From assembly GCA_011374975.1 (NCBI GenBank), contig DRNU01000071.1, forward strand, positions 1 to 64,000: a stretch of 64,000 bases of DNA. The letters run 5' to 3'. The translations under genes and the position numbers were made by a program. Below, piece by piece: positions 1 through 9,273 of this stretch. Numbering within the stretch: position 1 is the first letter of the stretch; every line of letters begins with the position of its first letter. The stretch comes from Gammaproteobacteria bacterium (GTDB taxonomy: Bacteria > Pseudomonadota > Gammaproteobacteria > DSM-19610). Under the pieces are notes generated by a model. It was not told the origin of the DNA and ran no database searches. It saw nothing but the letters and a program-made list of their open reading frames with translations.

Positions 1-865
1 CATTATCATCGGCAGTGACGGTATACCGGAGGGCATCATCACCGAACGCGACCTGGTCTGCGTTATGGAAAAAATGCTGGAAGCCCCCGATATCGTCAAT
101 CAACCGGCAGCGGAATTCATGTCCCCGCAACCGCACACCATTCAGTATGATCAATCATTGTTTGATGCGCTGGCCATTACCCGCGCCGAAAAAATCCGTC
201 ACCTGCCGGTCGTGGATGCACAGCAGAAACTGGTCGGCCTGCTCACCCAGACCGATCTGACCCGGGCGTATTTCCACATTATCGAGCTGCAACGCAACGC
301 CATAGAAAAGGCCATCGAGAATCGCACCGAAGAATTACGCAATGCCAACCGTGAACTGGAATCACTGTGCATGGAAGATGCCTTGCTGGGCATCGGCAAC
401 CGCCGCGCCATGGAAGCGGACATGGCCCACACGCATTCCCTGGCATTACGTTACCAGCGTCCCTACTGTGTGGCGTTGCTGGATGTCGACTTTTTCAAAC
501 GCTATAACGACCACTACGGGCACCTGGCGGGGGACAAGGCCTTGCAACAGGTCACCGCCGTGGTGAAACAAACCATCCGCAAATCGGATCGGGTGTACCG
601 CTATGGCGGGGAGGAATTCCTGCTGCTACTGCCCGATACCACGGCAGAAGGGGGCGGGATACTGATCGGGCGCCTGCTCGAGGCATTGCAGCAGTCGGCC
701 ACCCCGCACTGCAAAAGCCCCTATGGCGTACTCACCATGAGCGCCGGGCTGATTGACTTGCAACACGATGCGGTTGAGGATGCGCCCCAGTGGGAAGATA
801 TCGTGCATCACGCCGACCAGGCTCTCTACCGGGCCAAGAACATGGGCCGTAACCGCGTAGCCTGA
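1..865 (+). CDS. CBS-domain diguanylate cyclase (5' partial)
   Basis: The open frame runs in from the left edge (first full codon at base 2), so the N-terminus is missing. The visible part begins in a CBS pair: a GIITERDLV stretch ends the first motif, and a second motif contains HLPVVD and LVGLLTQTDL. A short helical linker then leads into a GGDEF domain with an intact GGEEF active site (bases 605-619) and an RxxD inhibitory site (RKSD) exactly five residues upstream. It should therefore make cyclic di-GMP from two GTP and be product-inhibited. CBS domains usually bind adenosyl nucleotides, so the enzyme probably couples energy or nucleotide status to cyclic di-GMP; that is inference. No membrane segment is visible, so the seen part is cytoplasmic. 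nhaD follows 32 bp downstream. Confidence 0.9.
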   Translation, partial: IIIGSDGIPEGIITERDLVCVMEKMLEAPDIVNQPAAEFMSPQPHTIQYDQSLFDALAITRAEKIRHLPVVDAQQKLVGLLTQTDLTRAYFHIIELQRNAIEKAIENRTEELRNANRELESLCMEDALLGIGNRRAMEADMAHTHSLALRYQRPYCVALLDVDFFKRYNDHYGHLAGDKALQQVTAVVKQTIRKSDRVYRYGGEEFLLLLPDTTAEGGGILIGRLLEALQQSATPHCKSPYGVLTMSAGLIDLQHDAVEDAPQWEDIVHHADQALYRAKNMGRNRVA

Positions 866-897
866 TACTAAACAACCGACCATTCAGGGACAGAACC

Positions 898-2370
898 ATG
901 CTCAACAGGATGATACTCACGCTCGCCGCGCTGCTGGCCGCCATACTGCTACCGGGCCAGGCAATAGCCGGCGCAGACATCCATATACAGGATTTCACCA
1001 GCCACTGGGCCGGCTGGCTGGCGGTCGGGCTGTTCGTCACCGCCTATGCCTTTGTCATCGCCGAAGAATCACTGCACCTGCGCAAGTCAAAACCCACCAT
1101 GATAGCGGCCGGGCTGATCTGGACCATCGTGGCCTGGGTTTATGCCTCGCACGGCGACACGCATACCGCGGAGCTGGCCGTTAAACACAACCTGGAGGAG
1201 TTCGGCGAGCTTTTCCTGTTCCTGCTGGCAGCCATGACCTATATCAACACCATGGATGAGCGCGGCGTGTTTGACGCATTGCGCGTGTGGCTGGTTTCGC
1301 GCAGTTTCTCGCTGCGCAGGATCTTCTGGATCACAGGCCTGCTGGCATTCTTCATTTCACCGGTTGCCGACAACCTCACCACCGCGCTGCTGATGTCCAC
1401 GGTCGTGATGGCGGTGGGCGGCAGCAATCACAAGTTTGTCGCCGTTGCCTGCATCAATATTGTGGTTGCCGCCAACGCCGGCGGTGCCTTCAGCCCGTTC
1501 GGTGATATCACCACACTGATGGTCTGGCAGAAAGGCATTGTCCAGTTCCAGGAATTCTTTGCCCTGTTCATCCCCTCGGTCGTGAACTGGCTGGTGCCGG
1601 CGGTGATACTCGGCCTGACGGTGCCCGACACCACACCTGAACCCTGTGAAGAAACTGCTACCCTGCGACATGGCGCCTGGGTCGTGGTGGGGCTGTTTAT
1701 CCTGACCATTGGCATGGCGGTATCGGCGCACAACTTCCTGCACCTGCCACCGGTACTGGGCATGATGACCGGTCTCGGTTTTCTCAAGCTGTATGGCTAT
1801 TACCTGAAGCGCCGCTCCTGGGCGATGTCTGAAGCAACGGCGCAGGCCAGTGCCGAGGAATCCATGGGTGACAATGCACTGCAGCTGGAACAGCCTCTAC
1901 CACCGTCGAAGCAGGAGGCACCGTTTAATATCTTCAAGTCACTGGAGCGGGCTGAATGGGACACGCTGATGTTCTTCTACGGCATTATTCTGTGTGTAGG
2001 CGGGCTGGGCACACTGGGTTACCTGGCTGTTGGCTCGGAACTGATGTACGAGGGTATGGGCGCAACGCAGGCCAACATCCTGGTCGGTTTTCTTTCCGCC
2101 ATTGTCGATAACATCCCCGTCATGTTCGCGGTGCTGGCCATGCAGCCGGACATGGACCAGGGCCAGTGGCTGCTGGTCACGCTGACCGCCGGCGTGGGCG
2201 GCTCTTTACTGTCTATCGGTTCAGCTGCGGGTGTTGCGGTTATGGGGCAGGCGCGCGGCATCTACACATTCTTTGCGCACCTGAAATGGAGCTGGGCAAT
2301 CGCGCTCGGTTACGCGGCGAGTATCTGGGTGCATATGCTGATCAACGCGAGGCATTTTACCGCGACATAA
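898..2370 (+). CDS. nhaD: NhaD-family Na+/H+ antiporter
   Basis: A 490-residue polytopic inner-membrane protein of the NhaD/ArsB (ion transporter) type. The N-terminus is a hydrophobic, signal-like segment. The core has the family's conserved ADNLTTALL stretch around residue 160 and, near residue 200, ANAGGAFSPFGDITTLM, followed later by a SAIVDNIPVMFA repeat of the same motif. NhaD exchanges cytoplasmic Na+ (or Li+) for external protons and is typical of halophilic and marine bacteria. A charged cytoplasmic loop rich in Glu and Gln sits around residues 305-345. The start is ATG; the gene is separated from the diguanylate cyclase by 32 bp, so co-transcription is possible. A large perfect palindrome and a terminator follow the stop codon. 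Confidence 0.92.
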   Translation: MLNRMILTLAALLAAILLPGQAIAGADIHIQDFTSHWAGWLAVGLFVTAYAFVIAEESLHLRKSKPTMIAAGLIWTIVAWVYASHGDTHTAELAVKHNLEEFGELFLFLLAAMTYINTMDERGVFDALRVWLVSRSFSLRRIFWITGLLAFFISPVADNLTTALLMSTVVMAVGGSNHKFVAVACINIVVAANAGGAFSPFGDITTLMVWQKGIVQFQEFFALFIPSVVNWLVPAVILGLTVPDTTPEPCEETATLRHGAWVVVGLFILTIGMAVSAHNFLHLPPVLGMMTGLGFLKLYGYYLKRRSWAMSEATAQASAEESMGDNALQLEQPLPPSKQEAPFNIFKSLERAEWDTLMFFYGIILCVGGLGTLGYLAVGSELMYEGMGATQANILVGFLSAIVDNIPVMFAVLAMQPDMDQGQWLLVTLTAGVGGSLLSIGSAAGVAVMGQARGIYTFFAHLKWSWAIALGYAASIWVHMLINARHFTAT

Positions 2371-2379
2371 AACATGGAC

Positions 2380-2460
2380 TCTCGCCAAGGCGCAAAGCAC
2401 GCAAAGGGAAAAGCCGTTTGTAAAAATGTTTTTCTTTGCGTGCTTTGCGCCTTGGCGAGA
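2380..2460. repeat. Long inverted repeat (27-bp perfect arms)
   Basis: Bases 2380-2406 and 2434-2460 are perfect reverse complements (27/27), with a 27-base AT-rich spacer. The arm starts TCTCGCCAAGGCGCAAAGCA. Repeats with this wording are scattered through many environmental proteobacterial genomes as intergenic palindromes, so this is most likely a dispersed REP-like or MITE-like unit rather than a gene-specific site. It would form a strong hairpin in either transcript. Confidence 0.85.
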
Positions 2461-2517
2461 TCATAAACAAACCCGACAACAAATACCCACACCCCCTGAA
2501 AATCTCCCAGACCAATA

Positions 2518-2545
2518 AAAAGGCAGCGCACAAGCGCTGCCTTTT
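2518..2545. terminator. Bidirectional intrinsic terminator between nhaD and grxD
   Basis: The stem AAAAGGCAGCGC / GCGCTGCCTTTT has a 4-base ACAA loop. It is flanked by an A tract on one side and a T tract on the other, so it can end both the rightward nhaD transcript and the leftward grxD transcript. Confidence 0.85.
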
Positions 2546-2569
2546 CACAACTGCCGGAATCCGGAAAGG

Positions 2570-2890
2570 TCAGTTTTTCTTGACCGCTTCCTGCAACAGG
2601 GGCTTGAGTTCACCCTTCTGGAACATCTCCAGCGTGATGTCGTGCCCGCCGATCAGCTCGCCGTTCACATACACCTGCGGGAAAGTCGGCCAGTTGGCGA
2701 AACGCGGCAGGTTCTCGAAAACCTCGGGATCGGCCAGTACATTGACATGCGCGAATTCAACATCGCAGGCCTGCAACATCTGCGAAGTACGGCTGGAATA
2801 ACCACACATCGGCATCTGCGGCGTACCTTTCATGAAAATGACGACCGGACTGCTCTCGACGGTCTGCTTTATCCGTTCCATCACATCCAT
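2570..2890 (-). CDS. grxD: Monothiol glutaredoxin (Grx4 family)
   Basis: A 106-residue protein covering the full length of the Grx4/GrxD family. The monothiol active site is CGYS at residues 29-32, preceded by the conserved KGTPQMPMC stretch. The glutathione-binding WPTFPQVYVNGELIGG follows at about residues 67-82. Monothiol glutaredoxins of this type bind a [2Fe-2S] cluster with glutathione, often with BolA, and act in Fe-S trafficking and iron homeostasis rather than general disulfide reduction. The Tyr in place of the common Phe of CGFS is a conservative change seen in some members. The gene stands alone, with the terminator shared with nhaD just downstream. Confidence 0.93.
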   Translation of the reverse strand: MDVMERIKQTVESSPVVIFMKGTPQMPMCGYSSRTSQMLQACDVEFAHVNVLADPEVFENLPRFANWPTFPQVYVNGELIGGHDITLEMFQKGELKPLLQEAVKKN

Positions 2891-2995
2891 TACTGCAACC
2901 TCTCAAATCAACAAGTTATTGGGACTCGCAACAGTGTACCGGGGCAACCGTGCGACAAAAAGTCTTTTTTCAAGGGGTTTTAGGCCGGCCGGCGC

Positions 2996-4777
2996 TCAAC
3001 CCACACTGTCCACATTACGCTGCAGCCAGAATTCCAGTGCAGCCAGGTGCCACAGCTTGCTGCCGTTGAGGCGCGTCAGCTGGTGCTCGGGGTCGGCCAG
3101 CAGCGTGGCGATATAACTCTCGCGGTACAGGCCGCGTTCGCGACAGGCGCGCGAAGTCAGCAAATCCGACATGAACTCCAGGAAACGGCCTCGCACGAAC
3201 TTCAGTGCCGGTACCGGGAAATAGGCCTTGGGCCGGTCGATGACGCTGTCAGGTACCAGCCCGCGTGCAATCTGCTTCAACGGGTACTTGCCCTGCTCGC
3301 GCAGTTTCAGTTCCGGCGGCATGCGAACAGCCAGTTCCACCAGCTCATGGTCAAGGAACGGGACACGTGCTTCAAGCCCCCACGCCATCGTCATATTGTC
3401 CACGCGCTTGACCGGGTCATCGACAATCAGCGTGGTGACATCGAAGTGCAGTACGCGATTCAGGAAGGCATCGCTGTTGACCGCCTTCAGCCGTTCGGCG
3501 ACCAGTGCACTGGTGTAGTCATGGTCGCTGAAGCCCTTACTGATCATGCGCATGTATTCATTGTGGTCGCGGTCAAAATAAAAGCGCCGGAAACGTTCCA
3601 GATCGGAACCCTCGGCCTGCTGCATCTGCGGATACCAGAAGTAACCGCCAAACACTTCATCCGCACCCTGGCCACTCTGCACTACCTTGGCATGCTGTGA
3701 TACACGTTCCGACAACAGGTAGAAGGCAATCGCATCCTGCCCTACCATGGGTTCGGCCATGTGGTCGATAGCCTCAGGCAGGCGTTCCAGGATTTCACTG
3801 TTGGGGATATGGATCTTGTGGTGGCGGGTCGCATAACGCCCGGCAATCTGGTCGGAGAACTCGAACTCGTTGCCCGGCTCATCGGGATGATCCTCGAAAC
3901 CTACCGAGAACGTCATCAGGTCATTGCCACCGTGCTGCGCCAGCAGCGCCACCAGCAGGCTGCTGTCCAGGCCTCCTGACAGCAACACACCCACCGGCAC
4001 ATCCGCGATCACGCGGCGACGCTGCACAGCCTTCAGCAGCGCGGCGCGGGTCGCTTCGATCCATTCGTGCTCGTCGAGCGCGGGTTGCATCGGCGACGCA
4101 TCCAGCTGCCAGAAGGGGAACAGCCGGTGGTGGCCCGCATCATCAAGCACCATCATGTGCGCAGGTGGCAACTTGCGAATACCGCGCAGCAGGGTGCGCG
4201 GTGCGGGTACCACGGCATGCAGGGTGAAGTGATGGTGCAGGGCGACAGGATCGAAGCCAGTGTCCACCCCGCCGGTCGCCAGCAGGGCCTGGGTATTGGA
4301 AGCGAAGCGGAACGCCTGCCGGTTGTGACTGTAATACAGCGGTTTGATGCCGAAACGGTCTCGCACCAGCACCAGGCGTTGCAGTTTACGATCCTGGATC
4401 GCGATGGCGAACATGCCGTGCAGGCGGCCGGCGAAGGACTCGCCCCAGGCCGCGTAGGCTTTCAGCACGACCTCGGTGTCACCCTCGCTGACAAAACTGA
4501 AACCCTTGCCAATCAGCTCGGCACGCAGTTCCTTGTAGTTGTAGATAGCGCCGTTGAATACCAGTGTCAGCCCCAGCTTCTCGTCAACCCAGGGCTGGTT
4601 TGAGGCTGCCGACAGGTCGATGACTGACAGGCGCCGGTGTCCGAGCGCTACCGCACCACTGAGATAGCGGCCCTCATGGTCCGGGCCACGGTGTTCCAGC
4701 TCCGGCAACATGCGGTCCAGCACCCCCGCGTCAGCCGGCCGACCATCAAACCTGAGTTCACCGCAGATTCCACACAT
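2996..4777 (-). CDS. Asparagine-synthase-like amidotransferase, probably N-acetylglutaminylglutamine amide type
   Basis: A 593-residue class II glutamine amidotransferase fused to an ATP-dependent synthetase domain. The Met is followed directly by the nucleophilic Cys (MCGICGELRFDG); the glutaminase signature HRGPDHEG and the RLSVIDLS, FNGAIYNY and GDTEV stretches are present. The synthetase half has the PP-loop LSGGLDSS and a QGADEVFGGY motif. The opening sequence and length fit the amidotransferase of the NAGGN osmoprotectant trio better than AsnB, by my recollection of the family. The usual partners (a GNAT/ATP-grasp synthetase and an M42 peptidase) are not beside it here; grxD lies downstream and a diguanylate cyclase upstream. 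It could instead be a general asparagine synthetase. Function is firm at the superfamily level and moderate for NAGGN. Confidence 0.8.
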   Translation of the reverse strand: MCGICGELRFDGRPADAGVLDRMLPELEHRGPDHEGRYLSGAVALGHRRLSVIDLSAASNQPWVDEKLGLTLVFNGAIYNYKELRAELIGKGFSFVSEGDTEVVLKAYAAWGESFAGRLHGMFAIAIQDRKLQRLVLVRDRFGIKPLYYSHNRQAFRFASNTQALLATGGVDTGFDPVALHHHFTLHAVVPAPRTLLRGIRKLPPAHMMVLDDAGHHRLFPFWQLDASPMQPALDEHEWIEATRAALLKAVQRRRVIADVPVGVLLSGGLDSSLLVALLAQHGGNDLMTFSVGFEDHPDEPGNEFEFSDQIAGRYATRHHKIHIPNSEILERLPEAIDHMAEPMVGQDAIAFYLLSERVSQHAKVVQSGQGADEVFGGYFWYPQMQQAEGSDLERFRRFYFDRDHNEYMRMISKGFSDHDYTSALVAERLKAVNSDAFLNRVLHFDVTTLIVDDPVKRVDNMTMAWGLEARVPFLDHELVELAVRMPPELKLREQGKYPLKQIARGLVPDSVIDRPKAYFPVPALKFVRGRFLEFMSDLLTSRACRERGLYRESYIATLLADPEHQLTRLNGSKLWHLAALEFWLQRNVDSVG

Positions 4778-4877
4778 TATTTGATACTTGGAAGCGTCCG
4801 TTCCTGTTACCGGACAGGGAATAGCCTGAAGTCTACGGCAAACGGATGGCGGGATACAGGCCTGTCACGGCCAACAA

Positions 4878-6497
4878 TCAGCTTTCGGAGTTACCTGCGG
4901 GGCGTGAGCTGACCAGCATGATATGACCGGGGCGACGCACGGAAGCGGCCGCTTCCCGGCAACTGCCATGCTGCACGACCTGGTTGCGGCCATTGGACTT
5001 GGCCTCGTACAGCGCCTTGTCTGCGGCACGCATCAGCTGGCTCAGGGTAGCCTCACCCTCGGCAGACTTGCCCGGGCAACAGCTGACGCCGGCACTCACT
5101 GTAATCGGTATTTCGACCCCCTGGTAGTTAGCCGGCGAGGCGCTGACCAGCTCGCGAATCTTGTTGGCAAGCACCGCACTTGCAGCGGGATCTTCGGTGA
5201 CATTCAGGATCAGGAATTCCTCGCCACCGATCCGGAACAAGTGATCGTTGGCACGCGAATTATGCTTCAGCAGACGCGCGAAATGCACCAGCACCGCATC
5301 CCCGCCAAGGTGGCCATGACAGTCATTGATCGCCTTGAAATAATCCAGGTCAAGCAGCACGGCGGTCAGGTAACGTTCATCGCGCACCACCTGCGCGAAC
5401 AGACCGGTGACGATCTCCTGCAGGTAACGCCGGTTGTACAGCCCGGTGAGGCTGTCGGTTATTGCCGTTTCCTGCAGCTTGCGGTGCGCGCGTTCCACTT
5501 TCGCCTGTTCGCGGCGCAGGGCATCCAGCACATCGGCAAAGCGGTTCACCAGCCGGTCCATCTCGGTACGGGACTCGGAACGCGGCATGACCGGCAGCTT
5601 GCCGTGAATCATTTGCTCGGTGATTTCCATCAACTGGGCGAAGGGACGGCCGAAATTACGCACCATCAACCAGCCCACCAGCAATACCGCCAGCGCAGCC
5701 AGGACCGCAAATGAATACACCCAGCGCTGGTAGCTCTCCAGCATTTTGATAAGGCGTGTTTCGGAAATGCCGAACCACAGGCGCGGAACATCGGCAGCCG
5801 CACCTTCGAGCGGAATGCTGCTCAGGCGCATCAGCTGCTCGCCTTCCTGCACGGTATTGTCTTTCAGGTCGACAGGCTGCCCCCGGTACAGCACGTTGCT
5901 GCTCCACAACACCTTGCCGTCTTCCTCGAACAACAGCAGGTAATCACGGGAACGGCGCTCCTGCCGGGCCAGCCAGGCCTGGTCCATCACGCGTGCAACA
6001 GCAGCCGTTGCCAGACGCTGCCCCTGGTACAGCACCGACGCCGTCACCACCATGACCACGCCGTGCTCGGAACGGAAATAGAAGTGACCTGGACTCCCCG
6101 GCACCAGGTGACGACGCACTTCGCTGGCGAGGCGCAAAAAATCTTCTCCCAGCAGGACTTCACCATCACCGGTCATAATCAGGCGGTAATCCGTCGGCAA
6201 GGAGCCGAACTGCCTTTCATAGTAGGACGCAAGCCCTTCACTGCTGGTACCCAGCTCGGTGATGATATAAAGATATTCCTGCAGACGCAGGTCGCCGGTA
6301 ATAATCTGTGTGTAGTGGCGCAGTTCCTCGCGCTCGGCAAGCACACGGTCCTGCTTGCGCAGGGTAGCGTGCCGCAGGCGGTCTTCAGCGCCTTCCACAA
6401 TAACGTCCCGTGCCGCCTTGAACGACAGTGTCATCATCCCTAGAAGTAATACGATCAGCATCCCTACATATAAGAGCAGTCGCGATCTGTAGGTCAT
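4878..6497 (-). CDS. Membrane diguanylate cyclase with periplasmic sensor and HAMP
   Basis: A 539-residue sensor enzyme. A transmembrane helix at about residues 6-28 is followed by a periplasmic domain of roughly 230 residues, a second helix (about 262-284), a HAMP-like linker, and a GGDEF domain with an intact GGEEF (FRIGGEEFLIL). The residue pattern upstream of GGEEF (HNSRANDHLFRI) has an RxxD-like inhibitory site. It should synthesise cyclic di-GMP in response to a periplasmic signal. Its start codon overlaps the stop codon of the preceding binding-protein gene by 4 bp, so the two are translationally coupled. The likely signal is whatever that binding protein carries, which is inference. 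The C-terminal 30 residues after the GGDEF fold are low-complexity. Confidence 0.88.
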   Translation of the reverse strand: MTYRSRLLLYVGMLIVLLLGMMTLSFKAARDVIVEGAEDRLRHATLRKQDRVLAEREELRHYTQIITGDLRLQEYLYIITELGTSSEGLASYYERQFGSLPTDYRLIMTGDGEVLLGEDFLRLASEVRRHLVPGSPGHFYFRSEHGVVMVVTASVLYQGQRLATAAVARVMDQAWLARQERRSRDYLLLFEEDGKVLWSSNVLYRGQPVDLKDNTVQEGEQLMRLSSIPLEGAAADVPRLWFGISETRLIKMLESYQRWVYSFAVLAALAVLLVGWLMVRNFGRPFAQLMEITEQMIHGKLPVMPRSESRTEMDRLVNRFADVLDALRREQAKVERAHRKLQETAITDSLTGLYNRRYLQEIVTGLFAQVVRDERYLTAVLLDLDYFKAINDCHGHLGGDAVLVHFARLLKHNSRANDHLFRIGGEEFLILNVTEDPAASAVLANKIRELVSASPANYQGVEIPITVSAGVSCCPGKSAEGEATLSQLMRAADKALYEAKSNGRNQVVQHGSCREAAASVRRPGHIMLVSSRPAGNSES

Positions 6498-7369
6498 GGA
6501 GTCGTGGCGCTGTCGGGTTCCAGTTGCAGGAGGTTATAACGTACGGCAACGGCCTGGAATGCAGGCCCGGTCTGGACTTCCCTGATAATAGCCAGCACAT
6601 CTTCACTCGGCGTCTGGTTGGTGACGGCCGACAGCTTGCGGAAGAACGGGTAGTGCCTGTTACGCAGGTTTTCAGCCGTAGGCTGGTAACCGTCAACGCT
6701 GAGAACCTTGATATTGCTGTCAGACCCGAAATCCCAGGTCGAACCGATATGCCCGAGTGCGGACTTGAAGTCGCCTACGCGCTGCACCATGTCCGCAGCA
6801 CTGCTGACGTTGAGACGCTTCTGCCGGAACTCGGCGGCATCGGGTAAAATGGTTTTCCAGTGCCCGGGACGCTTCTTGCAGTGCAGGCGCGCCACCAGCA
6901 CGATCGGCTCGTCATTGCCGCCGACTTCTTTCCAGTTGACGATATCGCCGCGCATAATGCCTCTTACCTGCGCTGTGCTGAGATTCGAAACCGGGTTGGC
7001 CCGGTTCACCACGATCAGCACCGGTTCCAGTGCGATCGGGTAGACCAGCAGTTTCTTGTTGTCCACTTCTTCCTTGCTCAGCGGGCAGCAGACAAAGCCG
7101 AAAGTCTCGTGACCCGGCGCATTCTGCAAGGCCGTCTTGATGCCGGCGTTACAGCCCATGCCCAGGGTCGAGTTACGGCCGTGCAGTTCAATGCTCCGGC
7201 CGGAAGCCTTTTCCAGGTCGGCTTTCAGCGAATTGAAAACCACCCAGGCGAAGTGCGCGCCGGCACCGGTGACGATGGCGTCGTGATCCGCAGCCGCCCT
7301 GCCTGTTACAGAAAGGAGTAGTAATACCGCTGCACAGCTGCGCAGTAACGGAACAAGCTTTATCTTCAT
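6494..7369 (-). CDS. PstS-like periplasmic substrate-binding protein coupled to a diguanylate cyclase
   Basis: A 291-residue protein with a clear signal peptide (MKIKLVPLLRSCAAVLLLLS, cleavage near AAA-DHD). The fold resembles PstS/PhnD-type type 2 periplasmic binding proteins: IVTGAGAHFAW at the start and an RNSTLGMGCNAG stretch. The later segment (VSNLSTAQVRGIMRGDIVNWKEVGG) matches the PstS-family pattern of substrate domains, with a Cys pair (FVCCP). No ABC permease or ATPase is adjacent; instead the stop codon overlaps the start of a membrane diguanylate cyclase. It is therefore more likely a ligand sensor for that enzyme than a transport component. The ligand (phosphate, phosphonate or another oxyanion) cannot be read from sequence. 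I saw no Pho box upstream. Confidence 0.8.
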   Translation of the reverse strand: MKIKLVPLLRSCAAVLLLLSVTGRAAADHDAIVTGAGAHFAWVVFNSLKADLEKASGRSIELHGRNSTLGMGCNAGIKTALQNAPGHETFGFVCCPLSKEEVDNKKLLVYPIALEPVLIVVNRANPVSNLSTAQVRGIMRGDIVNWKEVGGNDEPIVLVARLHCKKRPGHWKTILPDAAEFRQKRLNVSSAADMVQRVGDFKSALGHIGSTWDFGSDSNIKVLSVDGYQPTAENLRNRHYPFFRKLSAVTNQTPSEDVLAIIREVQTGPAFQAVAVRYNLLQLEPDSATTP

Positions 7370-7575
7370 GAAAGTCGAACCACCTGAATGTTTTCAAGAC
7401 AAGCATCGGAATTGACGCCCGATGACCCGGCTACCAGCAATCAAAGTGTATAACGACCCGGCGTCAAAAATCTGAACTGATTCACAGTTTGCACAACCGG
7501 CATCTCTTACACATTGATAACTATGGTATTTTAACAAGCCGCCCACGCACAGATATGTGATATTAGTCACACAAC

Positions 7576-9117
7576 TTACGATTCTGGCGTCAAATATCCG
7601 CCGCCGCCCGGTGTATCGATTTGCAGACGGTCGCCTGCCTGCACCTGCAGCGCAAGCTTGGACGCCAGAACATGCCCGTTCAGCCGGTTGATACCGGGCT
7701 GCCCGGCAGCGCCGCCCAGCAACCCCCAGGGGCCGTGCTTACGCCGTTCGGTGAGCAGGGTAACCTGTGCAGGCGCCAGGAACTCGTACTCACGACACAA
7801 GCCGTCACCGCCCTTGCGGCGACCCGCACCACCGGAGTCACGGCGTATCGTATAGCGCCGGATACGTAACGGGTAGGCGGCCTCCAGTACCTCGATGGGC
7901 GTATTCAGGGTATTGGTCATGTGTGTCTGTACGGCATCCAGGCCACCACCGTCGGCACCTGCGCCCATGCCGCCGCCCAGGGTTTCATAATAATCCCAGC
8001 CACCCCCGTCATGGCGCGCGCCCATGGCCAGGTTGTTCATAGTGCCCTGGCTGGCAGCTGCCACACGTTCCGGGATGACCTGCGCCAGTGCACCCAGCAC
8101 CAGGTCGACAATACGGCTGCTGGTCTCCACGTTGCCCGCCGCGACAGCGGCCGGTGCCGTTGCATTCACCAGGCAGCCCGGCTGCGCCTGGATACGGATC
8201 AACCGGAAGCTGCCGGCACAGGCCGGTGTCCGCGCCTGCATCAGGCAGCGGAAAGCATAGAACACCGCAGCGGCCGTAACCGGTAACGGGCAGTTGATAT
8301 TGCCCGCCACCTGCGGCGCCGTGCCGCTGAAATCGACTTCGACCTGTCCCCGTTCCAGCGTTACGTGGACGCACAACGGGATATCACAGTTGCCCTGCCC
8401 GTCGTCATCCATCACATCCTCGAAGTGGTAGCGACCATCGGGTAAGGCTTCCAGCGCGGTACGCGCCATACGCTCGCCGTAATCATTGAGATCGGCCAGC
8501 CCTTGCAGCCAGACCGCTACGCCCAGCGTTTCCAGCAGCTCACCGATGCGCTTCACACCGGTGCGGTTGGCGCTGATCTGGGCGGAAAAATCACCGTGGG
8601 TGATACTGGCGTTGTGGGTGGCAGCGGCGATCCCTGCGAGCACCCCGGTTTGCAGTTGGCCGGCACGCAACAACCGGGTGGGCGGGATCAGCAGCCCTTC
8701 CTGTTCAAGGCGGGTGCCGACAGGCATGGAACCCGGGCTGTCGGCACCGATATCCGCGTGATGTGCGCGGTTGGCCACAAAAGCCACACACTGCCCCTGC
8801 GCAAACACCGGTGCGATCAGCGTGACATCCGGCAGATGCGTGCCGCCCCTGAAGGGGTCGTTCAACACCACCATATCGCCGGGGGACCAGTCCTGCGCAC
8901 GCACCAGGTCGGCCATCGCCCAGGCCATGCTGCCAAGATGCACAGGAATATGCGCGGCTTGCGCGCAGAGCTGCCCCTGCGGGTCGAACACGGCACAGGA
9001 GTAGTCGAGCCGGTCCTTGATATTCGGCGAAAATGCAGCGCGTCGCAGCACGGCGCCCATTTCATCGCACAGCGCGGACAGGCGACTGGAGAAGAGACTC
9101 AACTGGATAGCATCCAT
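7576..9117 (-). CDS. hyuB: Hydantoinase B / oxoprolinase family protein (HyuB)
   Basis: Full-length HyuB-type subunit (about 513 residues from the chosen Met). Family stretches are present: DYSCAVFDPQGQLCAQAAHI near the N-terminus, NDPFRGGTHLPD, an ANRAHHADIGADSPGSMP metal-site-like region, and a C-terminal GGAAGQPG with TPGGGGY at the end. I chose the Met of MDAIQLSLFSSR as start because homologues begin there; an in-frame Met 17 codons upstream also exists. HyuB works with HyuA in ATP-dependent hydrolysis of 5-membered cyclic amides such as hydantoins or 5-oxoproline. No hyuA is adjacent, which is unusual, so its partner must be elsewhere or the substrate differs. The divergent neighbour encodes a PuuD-like urate-related membrane protein. 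Confidence 0.85.
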   Translation of the reverse strand: MDAIQLSLFSSRLSALCDEMGAVLRRAAFSPNIKDRLDYSCAVFDPQGQLCAQAAHIPVHLGSMAWAMADLVRAQDWSPGDMVVLNDPFRGGTHLPDVTLIAPVFAQGQCVAFVANRAHHADIGADSPGSMPVGTRLEQEGLLIPPTRLLRAGQLQTGVLAGIAAATHNASITHGDFSAQISANRTGVKRIGELLETLGVAVWLQGLADLNDYGERMARTALEALPDGRYHFEDVMDDDGQGNCDIPLCVHVTLERGQVEVDFSGTAPQVAGNINCPLPVTAAAVFYAFRCLMQARTPACAGSFRLIRIQAQPGCLVNATAPAAVAAGNVETSSRIVDLVLGALAQVIPERVAAASQGTMNNLAMGARHDGGGWDYYETLGGGMGAGADGGGLDAVQTHMTNTLNTPIEVLEAAYPLRIRRYTIRRDSGGAGRRKGGDGLCREYEFLAPAQVTLLTERRKHGPWGLLGGAAGQPGINRLNGHVLASKLALQVQAGDRLQIDTPGGGGYLTPES

Positions 9118-9273
9118 CGGCACATTATGCCTCACGGGTCGAAGAAATAAGGTTTTTCCATATTGCAATCATCCACATCGGCCCTTACACTCCGCAATCC
9201 TGAGTAAAACAGTCAGCTTTTATCGCGGGCCGTCACACAAAATTCAACCAAAATTTTTGAGGAGCAGTCAAAA

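Noticed and set aside
7370..7575. A Pho box before the PstS-like/diguanylate cyclase pair
   Set aside because: No pair of TGTCA-type half-sites 11 bp apart was found.
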